A stretch of 6,335 bases of DNA from assembly GCA_028682925.1 (NCBI GenBank), contig JAJRAG010000181.1:1-6335 (forward strand), written 5' to 3'. The stretch comes from Methanomassiliicoccales archaeon. Its GTDB lineage: Archaea; Thermoplasmatota; Thermoplasmata; Methanomassiliicoccales; JACIVX01. Made by a program: the position numbers and the translations under genes. Below, piece by piece: positions 1 through 5,621 of the stretch; the stretch's first letter is position 1, and each line of letters starts with the position of its first letter. The notes beneath the pieces were generated by a model, which saw only the letters and a list, made by a program, of their open reading frames with translations, did no database searches and had not been told where the DNA came from.

Positions 1-224
1 AGGATGAGCCTTCCTTGTGGATCTGTCTTGTAGAGTCTCGACTCGATTTCCTCAGCGGGCACGACCAAAACGTGTTGTATCTCACCAGTTGCGGTGTCCA
101 CGACGAAATTCTCGATCATCCCAAGAATTTGTCCGTCGTTCGTCATTACGGTCTTGCCCTTCAACTCCGTGATAAATTTCCTCATTCCCAGCACCCGCCC
201 TTCTGACATTGGATAGTCTGTCAT
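1..224 (-). CDS. PRC-barrel domain protein, 3' part cut by the window edge
   Basis: The reading frame starts at ATG 224 and stays open to the left edge, giving 74 residues. After a short N-terminal tail, residues 14-74 carry the PRC-barrel pattern: MRKFITELKGKTVMT, then DGQILGMIENFVVD, a TGEIQHVLV strand, and SRLYKTDPQGRLIL. Small stand-alone proteins of this type, usually 80-100 residues, are common in euryarchaea. Related PRC domains occur in RimM and in photosynthetic reaction centre H subunits, but the role of the archaeal ones is not well defined; RNA binding or a scaffold role is a guess. I saw no signal peptide or membrane segment. A second in-frame ATG at 209 (MSEGRVLG) is the alternative start. 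Neither ATG has an SD site, and a box A lies 20-25 bp upstream of 224, which fits a leaderless mRNA. The gene diverges from the RLAN operon. Confidence 0.85.
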   Translation of the reverse strand, partial: MTDYPMSEGRVLGMRKFITELKGKTVMTNDGQILGMIENFVVDTATGEIQHVLVVPAEEIESRLYKTDPQGRLI

Positions 225-242
225 TATGAATATGGTTGTGCG

Positions 243-250
243 TATTTAAT
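243..250 (-). promoter_or_regulatory. Box A (TATA) candidate for the PRC-barrel gene
   Basis: On the minus strand this reads ATTAAATA, inside a longer A/T tract (AAAATTAAATACG, 253-241). Its centre is about 22 bp upstream of ATG 224. With the usual archaeal spacing of about 26 bp, transcription would start at about 220, at or just inside the first ATG. This fits a leaderless transcript, or use of ATG 209 with a leader of about 11 nt. The assignment rests on composition and spacing only. Confidence 0.5.
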
Positions 251-369
251 TTTATTGCCACAATATCTGGCATGGTATCTTGGGGGAACAAGACTCAGGA
301 CATTGACGAATTTGATTCTTCTCTTTCCGCAAGATGGCGAATGGTTGTCGAACCCGACGTCATTCCAAT

Positions 370-396
370 CCCGGGCGTTCGAACGTTGGCCCAGGG
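370..396. repeat. Bulged inverted repeat (hairpin or operator candidate)
   Basis: CCCGGGC at 370-376 pairs with GCCCAGGG at 389-396 through seven G-C pairs with A393 bulged out. The enclosed 12 bases include part of a perfect 10-bp palindrome, CGTTCGAACG (376-385). The element lies about 25 bp upstream of the box A proposed for the RLAN operon, and about 120 bp upstream of the PRC box A on the other strand. It should therefore lie outside both mRNAs. If functional, it is more likely a protein-binding site than an RNA hairpin. The symmetry is plain in the sequence; the function is inferred. Confidence 0.35.
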
Positions 397-420
397 ACAA
401 ATCGGCGACGGAGACAACTC

Positions 421-427
421 TTTTAAA
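421..427 (+). promoter_or_regulatory. Box A (TATA) candidate for the RLAN/ATP-grasp/GNAT operon
   Basis: TTTTAAA at 421-427 is the best A/T-rich element in the right place upstream of the operon. Transcription starting about 26 bp beyond its centre would begin near 450. That leaves a short leader of about 16 nt containing an AAGGT (452-456), nine bases before ATG 466. I found no other promoter-like element inside the three-gene cluster, so the operon is probably transcribed from here. Confidence 0.5.
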
Positions 428-465
428 CGCTATTGAGATAATACCGGTCGCAAGGTAGTATACTG

Positions 466-1071
466 ATGGTGCGAAACCGTAGGCCGCCCCATCACCCAAA
501 CGGTAGCGCATTCGTGAACATTTCTGGCGACTACCGGTACATGGGTGAGGGGCATTACGAGAGCGTTGAGGCGGAGATACAGGAGATTCCTGTATATCCA
601 AGGATAAAAGAATCGCTGGATGCCTACGTCGTGCCACTCTGTATGGAAAGGGCGAAGAAGGCTGAGATCAGGATTCCAGAATACTACATCTCGAACGGAT
701 ACTTCGAACCTCCGGCCATCGTCTATCCGATAAATCCATTCATGAGGAAGCACAGCGTCGTCTTCAAAGAGGGCCACGTCAAGACGATAGGCAAGTCGCT
801 GACGAGGAACTACAAGTACCCGATATGCGTCCAGAAGATCAAGGAAGAGGCTCCCATCCGGGAGTTCAAATGCATCATGGGAACAACTTCTACGGAGGAA
901 TATGATCAAATGGCCTCCAGGATTTGGGGTCTTTTCCATCTCCCGATATGCAAGGTCAGGGTGATAGAGAACGGTGAATCCCAGCTGAGCGCCGTGGAAC
1001 CCTTACCATTGCACCAACTGAGGCCGAAGGAGCTCAAACTTCTGAGGAAGGCGAACGAATGGCAAATATAG
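466..1071 (+). CDS. RLAN-domain protein (RimK-like ATP-grasp N-terminal domain) as a separate polypeptide
   Basis: The 201-residue product matches the RLAN domain (Pfam RLAN), an alpha+beta domain usually fused to the N-terminus of RimK-like ATP-grasp ligases. Visible landmarks are FVNISGDYRYMGEGHYESVE (16-35), matching the family pattern Nl.rsYrY.s.GyYvSl, followed by AEIQEIPVYP (36-45). In the second half come REFKCIMGTTS (132-142), RIWGLFHLPICKVRV (152-166) and LSAVEPLPLHQL (174-185), as at the end of bacterial RLAN domains. The biochemical role is unknown; substrate recognition for the partner ligase is a reasonable inference. The leading strand of roughly 40 residues seen in fused bacterial forms is missing, and an in-frame TAA at 439-441 rules out a longer N-terminus. 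ATG 466 follows AAGGT at 452-456. The stop lies inside the next gene (13-bp overlap), so translation is probably coupled. I saw no membrane segment or signal peptide. Confidence 0.82.
   Translation: MVRNRRPPHHPNGSAFVNISGDYRYMGEGHYESVEAEIQEIPVYPRIKESLDAYVVPLCMERAKKAEIRIPEYYISNGYFEPPAIVYPINPFMRKHSVVFKEGHVKTIGKSLTRNYKYPICVQKIKEEAPIREFKCIMGTTSTEEYDQMASRIWGLFHLPICKVRVIENGESQLSAVEPLPLHQLRPKELKLLRKANEWQI
1044..1050 (+). promoter_or_regulatory. Ribosome binding site of the ATP-grasp gene, inside the RLAN gene
   Basis: GAGGAAG lies eight bases before ATG 1059, within the last codons of the RLAN gene. It supports this start and implies that the ligase is translated by ribosomes arriving at the end of the RLAN frame. 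Confidence 0.6.
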
Positions 1072-1934
1072 CCTGCTTCGTCGAGCGCTACACGATCAAC
1101 AAAGCCGAGGAACTCAGCGCCCTGACGAACTTCAAGATCGCGGCCATGAACATGGGTCATCAATTCGAGTATATGTTCCGTTCGGACATCGGGAAGATCC
1201 CGGACTTTGACGCCCTCTTCATCCGATCGACCACTGACCCTATGAACGCATGCTATGTTGCGTCAAGGATAGCGGAGATGAATGGATTGAGGGTGATAGA
1301 TGACCCCGACTCAATAATCGTCTGCTGCGATAAGATCAACATGTACCTCAGGTTGATGCGCTCCGGTCTACCGATCCCTGAGACCAGGTTCCTCGGGAAG
1401 AGGGAGATGGACCGCAAGACCGTGCAGAGTCTTTTTGAAGATCTTGGGTCCCCGGTCGTGCTCAAGGCTCCATTCAGCAGCTTCTCTGCCTATGTCGAAA
1501 AAGTGAACGATGTCCGCGCTTTCTACGAGACCGCAAGACGCTACTTCAGAAGGTCTAGCGAGATAGTCGTTCAACAGTTCGTCCCGTCCAACTTCGATTG
1601 GAGGGTCACGACGCTGAATGGCGAGGTGCTGTTTGTCTGCAAGTACGTCATGCCCCCGCACAGCTGGAAGATACAACATCGCGAGAACGGGCACGTGGAG
1701 TGGGCGAGGATCGAGGCCATGGACATGGGAGAGGTCGATCCGAAATTGATCGAGATCGGTCTGGCGGCGTCAAAGGCGGTAGGAAATGGTCTATACGGAG
1801 TGGATATCAAGCAAGTGAACGGGACATTCCTCGTCATCGAGGTGAACGACAATCCCAACATCGATGCTGGTGGCGAGGATGCTAAGAACCCAGAGGTATA
1901 CGAACGAATCGTGAGGTACTTGGCCGGTGAATAG
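1059..1934 (+). CDS. RimK-like ATP-grasp ligase (predicted amidoligase), partner of the RLAN protein
   Basis: The 291-residue product is a complete ATP-grasp enzyme, expected to activate a carboxylate as acyl-phosphate with ATP and join it to an amine. Residues 1-90 form the pre-ATP-grasp region, with DALFIRSTTDP (51-61) and VIDDPDSIIVCCDK (79-92). VVLKAPFSSFSAYVEKV (133-149) carries the ATP-contacting Lys136 and the nucleotide loop. EIVVQQFV (168-175) is the hinge, followed by DWRV (180-183) and LFVCKYVM (191-198). GLYGVDIK (244-251) and VIEVNDNPNIDAGGEDA (259-275) supply the expected Mg ligands Asp249, Glu261 and Asn263. These blocks match the catalytic half of bacterial RLAN-ATP-grasp fusions better than RimK or LysX. 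The nucleotide loop is glycine-free, with AYV where relatives have RGV. The substrate is unknown. The gene overlaps the RLAN gene by 13 bp and ends next to the GNAT gene. Confidence 0.88.
   Translation: MANIACFVERYTINKAEELSALTNFKIAAMNMGHQFEYMFRSDIGKIPDFDALFIRSTTDPMNACYVASRIAEMNGLRVIDDPDSIIVCCDKINMYLRLMRSGLPIPETRFLGKREMDRKTVQSLFEDLGSPVVLKAPFSSFSAYVEKVNDVRAFYETARRYFRRSSEIVVQQFVPSNFDWRVTTLNGEVLFVCKYVMPPHSWKIQHRENGHVEWARIEAMDMGEVDPKLIEIGLAASKAVGNGLYGVDIKQVNGTFLVIEVNDNPNIDAGGEDAKNPEVYERIVRYLAGE
1926..1930 (+). promoter_or_regulatory. Ribosome binding site that decides the GNAT start
   Basis: GGTGA lies eight bases before ATG 1939 and overlaps the last codons of the ATP-grasp gene. The upstream GTG at 1927 is part of this site, which argues against that GTG being the real start. 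A second purine run, GAGGT at 1913-1917, could serve GTG 1927, so the choice is not closed. Confidence 0.5.
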
Positions 1935-1938
1935 ACAC

Positions 1939-2373
1939 ATGATCAGATTGGCCAACCTGGCAGATCTGGACTCGCTGGTCATTCTAGAGAGGGATTCCTT
2001 CCCTGACGAGAATTTCTCTCGAAGAAGGATGAGGTATCTGATGCTTCGTGCGAAGTCTGTGGCTCTCGTCCATGAAGAGAAAGGAATCCACGGCTATGCA
2101 TTATTGCTGTTCAGAAACGACACGGATGCCGCGCGCCTCTATTCCGTTTGCGTGGATGGAAGCCACAGGAACAAAGGCGTCGGGAAAGGGCTGGTCGATT
2201 CGGCTGAGCAGACTGCCAAAAGAATGGGACGCAAACGCATGACGCTCGAGGTGAAGGAGGACTGCAAAGTCACCGTGCAATTCTACTGCAAGTTAGGTTA
2301 CGTCCCCGTCGGACGGCTCAAGAACTACTACGGAAAAGGCGTGCACGGGCTCAGGATGATGAGACATTTCTAG
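1939..2373 (+). CDS. GNAT-family N-acetyltransferase of the RLAN/ATP-grasp operon
   Basis: The 144-residue product has the complete RimI-like GNAT fold pattern. It opens with MIRLANLADLDSLVILE (1-17), then the strand GYALLLF (52-58), then ARLYSVCV (65-72). The acetyl-CoA loop R-N-K-G-V-G-K-G spans 77-84, and the C-terminal block is FYCKLGYVPVGR (115-126) with NYY (129-131). The combination of LLLF, ARLYS, LEV and GLRM closely resembles the GNAT half of the GNAT-papain-like peptidase fusions found beside bacterial RLAN-ATP-grasp genes. No peptidase domain follows: the frame stops at 2371 and the next gene is cdc48 on the opposite strand. It probably acetylates an amine on the product or target of the ligase; that is inference, and the substrate is unknown. 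GTG 1927 is an alternative start adding MNRH. A generic RimI-type protein acetylase is the other reading. Confidence 0.85.
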   Translation: MIRLANLADLDSLVILERDSFPDENFSRRRMRYLMLRAKSVALVHEEKGIHGYALLLFRNDTDAARLYSVCVDGSHRNKGVGKGLVDSAEQTAKRMGRKRMTLEVKEDCKVTVQFYCKLGYVPVGRLKNYYGKGVHGLRMMRHF

Positions 2374-2414
2374 ATTCTGGAGCATGATTTCTGGTCCAGG
2401 AAGAGGTGAAATCA

Positions 2415-4613
2415 CTACCTGTAGGATCCCAGTCCTTCCCAGCCAGCCCTCGCCTTCTCCAAGACCTTACCGATCGTCTCGTACTGCTTCATCACGTCCT
2501 TGTCCACCGAAGGTTTCACGGACTTGAGCGCCGCTTCGAAATGCCTTGTTTCTACGATAGCAGCATTCCTGTCCTCTCTAAGGGCTATCATCGCGGCCTC
2601 CCTGCAGAGATTCTCGATGTCCGCGCCGACGAAACCCTCGGTCTTGGACGTGATGTACTCAAGGTCGACGTTTCTTAGCGGCATCTTCTGCGTATGGATC
2701 CTGAGGATCGTTCTTCTTGCCATCGTGTCTGGGATCGGGGTCAGGATAAGTCTGTCGAACCTTCCGGGTCTGAGGAGGGCCGGATCCACTATGTCGGGCC
2801 TGTTCGTCGCGCCAATGACCGTTACTCCATCGAGGCCTTCGAGCCCATCCATCGAGGTGAGGAGCTGATTCACCACCCTCTCCGTCACGTTCGTGTCCGA
2901 TCCTACACCCCTTCTTGGAGCGATCGCGTCGATCTCATCAAGGAAGACGATTGCCGGTGCGACCTGCTTCGCTTTCTTGAACATCTGGCGTATGGCCTTC
3001 TCGCTCTCTCCTACCCACTTGCTCATTATTTCTGGCCCCTTGATCGAAATGAAATTGGCCCTCGATTCGTTCGCCACCGCTTTGGCGATAAGTGTCTTTC
3101 CAGTTCCGGGAGGCCCGTAGAGCAGCACCCCCTTCGCCGGCCTGATGCCCATCCTCTTGAACGAGTCTTGATTCTCGATCGGCATCTCGACCATTTCCCT
3201 CAGCTGCAACTTCACATCTTCGAGGCCTCCGACCTCGTCCCAAGTAACCCTCGGTATCTCGACCAGTACCTCTCTCATCGCGCTCGGCTCCACTTCCTTC
3301 AGCGCCTCGTCGAAGTCGTTGGAGGTGACCCTCACCTTCTCGAGGATCTCGGATGGTACCGGCTTGTCCAGATCGAGCTCAGGAACAAGGCGGCCAAGAC
3401 ATTTCATTGCGGCTTCTCTGGCCAATGCCGCAAGGTCTGCACCAACGAAGCCGTGGGTAATGTTCGCGTACTTGTCGAGGTCGACGTCCTCGGCGAGCGG
3501 CATCCCTCTTGTGTGGATCTGGAGTATCTCCTTTCTTCCCTCCCTCGTCGGCACGCCGATCTCTATCTCCCGGTCGAACCTTCCGGGCCTTCTAAGTGCC
3601 GGATCTATGGATTCCTCTCTATTGGTGGCCGCAATCACGATGACCTGTCCTCTCCCTCCGAGGCCATCCATCAGCGTGAGGAGCTGGGCCACGACCCTTC
3701 TTTCGACCTCACCTTGGACGTCCTCCCGTTTGGGGGCGATGGAATCTAGCTCGTCAATGAACAGTATTGAGGGTGCGTTCTTCTCGGCCTCCTCGAACTT
3801 CTCCCTGAGCTTCTGCTCGCTCTGGCCATAGTACTTTGACATGATCTCAGGACCTTGTATCGCGTAGAAGTTCGCGCCCGCCTCGTTCGCGACGGCCTTC
3901 GCTATCAAAGTCTTTCCGGTGCCTGGAGGACCGTAGAGCAGCACTCCTCTCGGCGGATCAATTCCCAGTCTATCGAAGAGCTCGGGGTGCTTCAGGGGAA
4001 GCTCGATCATCTCCCTGACCCTTTGGAGCTCCTCTTCAAGACCGCCCACATCATCGTACGTGACCGACGGGGCGACCAGTTCCGTCGTCTCCATCGGCTC
4101 TGTCTTGACGCTCAGTTCTGTGTGATCTCCCACAACGACGATGCCGTTAGGTTGTGTGCTCACTACCACGAACGGCAGGAATCCTCCCATGAGCGCGATG
4201 TTCGGGATTATTATCTCGTCGCCTTTGACGAGCGGCCTGCTGATCAGTCCCTTTCTAAAGAGCTCTTCGACCCCCTGTCCAAAGCGCACTCTCTTCCCTT
4301 GAGGGATTTTCGGTGCAACGAAGACTTTCGAGGCCGGCTGGGAGTCTGCCTTGGTAACAGTGACCTTCTCTCCAATCGAGATCCCGGCATTCGACCTTAT
4401 CATTCCGTCCATCCTGACTATGCCCTTTCCTTCGTCTTCCTGGGCAGCCCTGAATACCTTCGCCGCCGTCAGCCGCTTCCCAACGATCTCTATGACATCG
4501 CCGACCTCGACGCTCAAGTCCTTTCTTGTCTTCGAATCGATTCTTGCGCGTCCCAGACCGACCTCGGACTGGTGATGAGCGCGAGCAACGCGAAGGGTTA
4601 TAGAATCCGACAT
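2415..4613 (-). CDS. cdc48: Cdc48/VAT/p97-type AAA+ ATPase with two ATPase rings
   Basis: The 732-residue protein is close to the usual archaeal VAT length. It is a hexameric cytoplasmic unfoldase that threads proteins through its pore, often feeding the 20S proteasome. Residues 1-180 are the N domain (LRVARAHHQSEVGLGRARID near the start). D1 has Walker A GPPGTGKT at 228-235, Walker B ILFIDE at 283-288, sensor Asn331 and arginine fingers Arg342/Arg345. D2 has Walker A at 500-507, Walker B IVFLDE at 555-560 and Arg615/Arg618. All catalytic motifs are intact in both rings. The C-terminus ends GSYR: a penultimate tyrosine as in the proteasome-docking HbYX motif, but with serine in the hydrophobic position. 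ATG 4613 is chosen because VAT homologues begin here; a further in-frame ATG at 4646 falls on the proposed TATA element. The gene is monocistronic here and converges on the GNAT gene. Confidence 0.97.
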   Translation of the reverse strand: MSDSITLRVARAHHQSEVGLGRARIDSKTRKDLSVEVGDVIEIVGKRLTAAKVFRAAQEDEGKGIVRMDGMIRSNAGISIGEKVTVTKADSQPASKVFVAPKIPQGKRVRFGQGVEELFRKGLISRPLVKGDEIIIPNIALMGGFLPFVVVSTQPNGIVVVGDHTELSVKTEPMETTELVAPSVTYDDVGGLEEELQRVREMIELPLKHPELFDRLGIDPPRGVLLYGPPGTGKTLIAKAVANEAGANFYAIQGPEIMSKYYGQSEQKLREKFEEAEKNAPSILFIDELDSIAPKREDVQGEVERRVVAQLLTLMDGLGGRGQVIVIAATNREESIDPALRRPGRFDREIEIGVPTREGRKEILQIHTRGMPLAEDVDLDKYANITHGFVGADLAALAREAAMKCLGRLVPELDLDKPVPSEILEKVRVTSNDFDEALKEVEPSAMREVLVEIPRVTWDEVGGLEDVKLQLREMVEMPIENQDSFKRMGIRPAKGVLLYGPPGTGKTLIAKAVANESRANFISIKGPEIMSKWVGESEKAIRQMFKKAKQVAPAIVFLDEIDAIAPRRGVGSDTNVTERVVNQLLTSMDGLEGLDGVTVIGATNRPDIVDPALLRPGRFDRLILTPIPDTMARRTILRIHTQKMPLRNVDLEYITSKTEGFVGADIENLCREAAMIALREDRNAAIVETRHFEAALKSVKPSVDKDVMKQYETIGKVLEKARAGWEGLGSYR

Positions 4614-4644
4614 CCTCTTCCCGTCTGGAAAACGACGAGTTCTC

Positions 4645-4652
4645 ACTTAAAC
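4645..4652 (-). promoter_or_regulatory. Box A (TATA) candidate for cdc48
   Basis: The minus strand reads GTTTAAGT, preceded by the purine-rich CAAAG that could act as a BRE (TFB recognition element). The centre is about 36 bp upstream of ATG 4613, predicting a start near 4622 and a leader of about 10 nt. That leader is purine-rich (GGGAAGAGG touching the ATG), too close for a normal SD. The same core read on the plus strand (CTTAAA) could fire in the other direction. Confidence 0.5.
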
Positions 4653-4721
4653 CTTTGGAATTGCTGGCCAATCGCTACTCGGGATTGGAAACCTGTGGCC
4701 CTCATGACGGAATCCGACGAA

Positions 4722-4730
4722 GGGTTAATC
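4722..4730 (+). promoter_or_regulatory. Weak box A candidate for the DUF89-epimerase unit
   Basis: GGGTTAATC at 4722-4730 has its TTAA core about 28 bp before ATG 4755, the spacing expected for a leaderless transcript starting at or just before that ATG. The element is weak and short. The alternative is the CTTAAA at 4646-4651, which would give a leader reaching ATG 4704. The choice affects the N-terminus assigned to the DUF89 protein. Confidence 0.3.
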
Positions 4731-4754
4731 TCCCGCAAGGCGTTTTGGCGCTTC

Positions 4755-5621
4755 ATGCAGATGGAGGCAGATTGCGTACCTTGTCTTCTCGGAAGGGTGC
4801 TCTTCGAGACGAATCTGTGCTCTCCAGCGAAGAAGTCGGAGGTCATGGGAGAGTGCATCAAGGTCCTCTGCTCAGAGTATGAAGAGGGCGTCAATTCGGC
4901 CGAGACAGCTACCATGGTGCATCGCAGGGCGTACAACCTTTTGAACTGCAAGGACCCCTACATCGATCTGAAGAATCGGAGCAACGAGATCGCAGAATCA
5001 ATCTTTCCAAAGGCGAAGAAGTTCGTCGCTGCGGCGAAGGATCCCTTGGAGGCCGCCTCTTTGGTCTCCATAGCTGGGAACGTGCTCGATTTCGGAATCG
5101 ACGCCGCCCTTGAGAACCCCGAGAATCTGACCGAAGAATTCGATTCCCTGGTCGGGCAGGGACTCGCGACAAACGACATTCCCAGGATGAGAGAACTGCT
5201 CGAGGATGCTGAGAACGTGATCTATCTGCTCGACAATTGCGGAGAGATCGTTTTCGACAAGCTGCTCGTTGAGGAATTGAAATGGTTCGGAGTAAGGATC
5301 GTCGGAGTGGTCAAGGGAGAACCTATTTTGACAGATGCGACCGAGGAGGACGCGCGTACCGTCGGCATAGACAAGCTGTTCGATGAGGTTCTGTCGACGG
5401 AATCATTCGCCGTTGGAATAAATTTGAACCTGGTCGGGGAGCGCCTGAGGAAGGAGATCGATCGCGCCGATCTGGTATTATCCAAGGGAATGGCGAACTT
5501 CGAATCTCTGTCGAATTCGAACTTGGGTCCAATCGCATATCTGCTCAGGGCGAAGTGTCTGCCAGTCGCCATTGCCATAGGGGCGAACGTGGGAGACAAC
5601 GTAGTGAGAGTCTATGAGTGA
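4755..5621 (+). CDS. DUF89-family metal-dependent phosphatase (archaeal, CxxC subfamily)
   Basis: From ATG 4755 the product has 288 residues, typical of archaeal DUF89 proteins. These are metal-dependent phosphatases proposed to remove damaged or unwanted phosphometabolites; human ARMT1 is a relative. Visible motifs are ADCVPCLLGRVLFE at 5-18 with the family CxxC (Cys7, Cys10), AGNVLDFG at 107-114, and the metal and phosphate site DNCGEIVFD at 160-168. VVKGEPILTDATEEDA follows at 185-200, with ADLVLSKGMANFESL at 238-252 and AKCLPVAIAIG near the end. All signature residues are intact. The real substrate cannot be read from the sequence. The start is uncertain: ATG 4704 would add 17 residues unlike the family, and ATG 4761 would remove two. 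I prefer 4755 because the CxxC normally lies within the first ten or so residues and because of the weak box A upstream. The 3' end overlaps the epimerase gene by 8 bp. Confidence 0.88.
   Translation: MQMEADCVPCLLGRVLFETNLCSPAKKSEVMGECIKVLCSEYEEGVNSAETATMVHRRAYNLLNCKDPYIDLKNRSNEIAESIFPKAKKFVAAAKDPLEAASLVSIAGNVLDFGIDAALENPENLTEEFDSLVGQGLATNDIPRMRELLEDAENVIYLLDNCGEIVFDKLLVEELKWFGVRIVGVVKGEPILTDATEEDARTVGIDKLFDEVLSTESFAVGINLNLVGERLRKEIDRADLVLSKGMANFESLSNSNLGPIAYLLRAKCLPVAIAIGANVGDNVVRVYE

Noticed and set aside
340..396. tRNA-like TTCGA motifs on either strand
   Set aside because: I could not form a five-pair T stem, an acceptor stem or an anticodon arm around either copy.
236..458. Two small plus-strand frames of 66-67 codons in the first intergenic region
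   Set aside because: They begin inside or next to the PRC box A, have no SD site, resemble no family I know, and run through the operon's box A.
224..637. A 137-codon minus-strand frame
   Set aside because: It overlaps the conserved start of the RLAN gene antisense and fills the promoter region; its composition is not protein-like.
1059..1934. Assignment of the ATP-grasp gene as rimK or lysX
   Set aside because: The DWRV, LFVCKY and DNPNIDAGGEDA blocks and the RLAN partner fit the RLAN-type ligases better, so no gene symbol is given.
2374..2414. Terminator hairpin between the convergent GNAT and cdc48 genes
   Set aside because: Only short imperfect symmetry (TTCTGG with CCAGGAA) and no real T tract are present.
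466..2414. A functional link between the amidoligase operon and Cdc48 (tagging and unfolding of proteins)
   Set aside because: The genes only converge, cdc48 is a housekeeping gene with its own promoter, and nothing in the sequence shows a shared role.
2694..3749. A 351-codon open frame on the plus strand
   Set aside because: It lies wholly antisense to cdc48, whose protein is intact and conserved throughout. The antisense translation is rich in Arg, His and Leu with no recognisable motif.
3319..3831. A 170-codon plus-strand frame inside cdc48
   Set aside because: It is a serine/leucine-rich mirror of the conserved D1 region of cdc48 with no start signal or motif.
3855..4754. Upstream 300-codon extension of the DUF89 frame
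   Set aside because: This part is mostly antisense to cdc48 and also crosses the cdc48 promoter. DUF89 homology begins only at the CxxC just after 4755.
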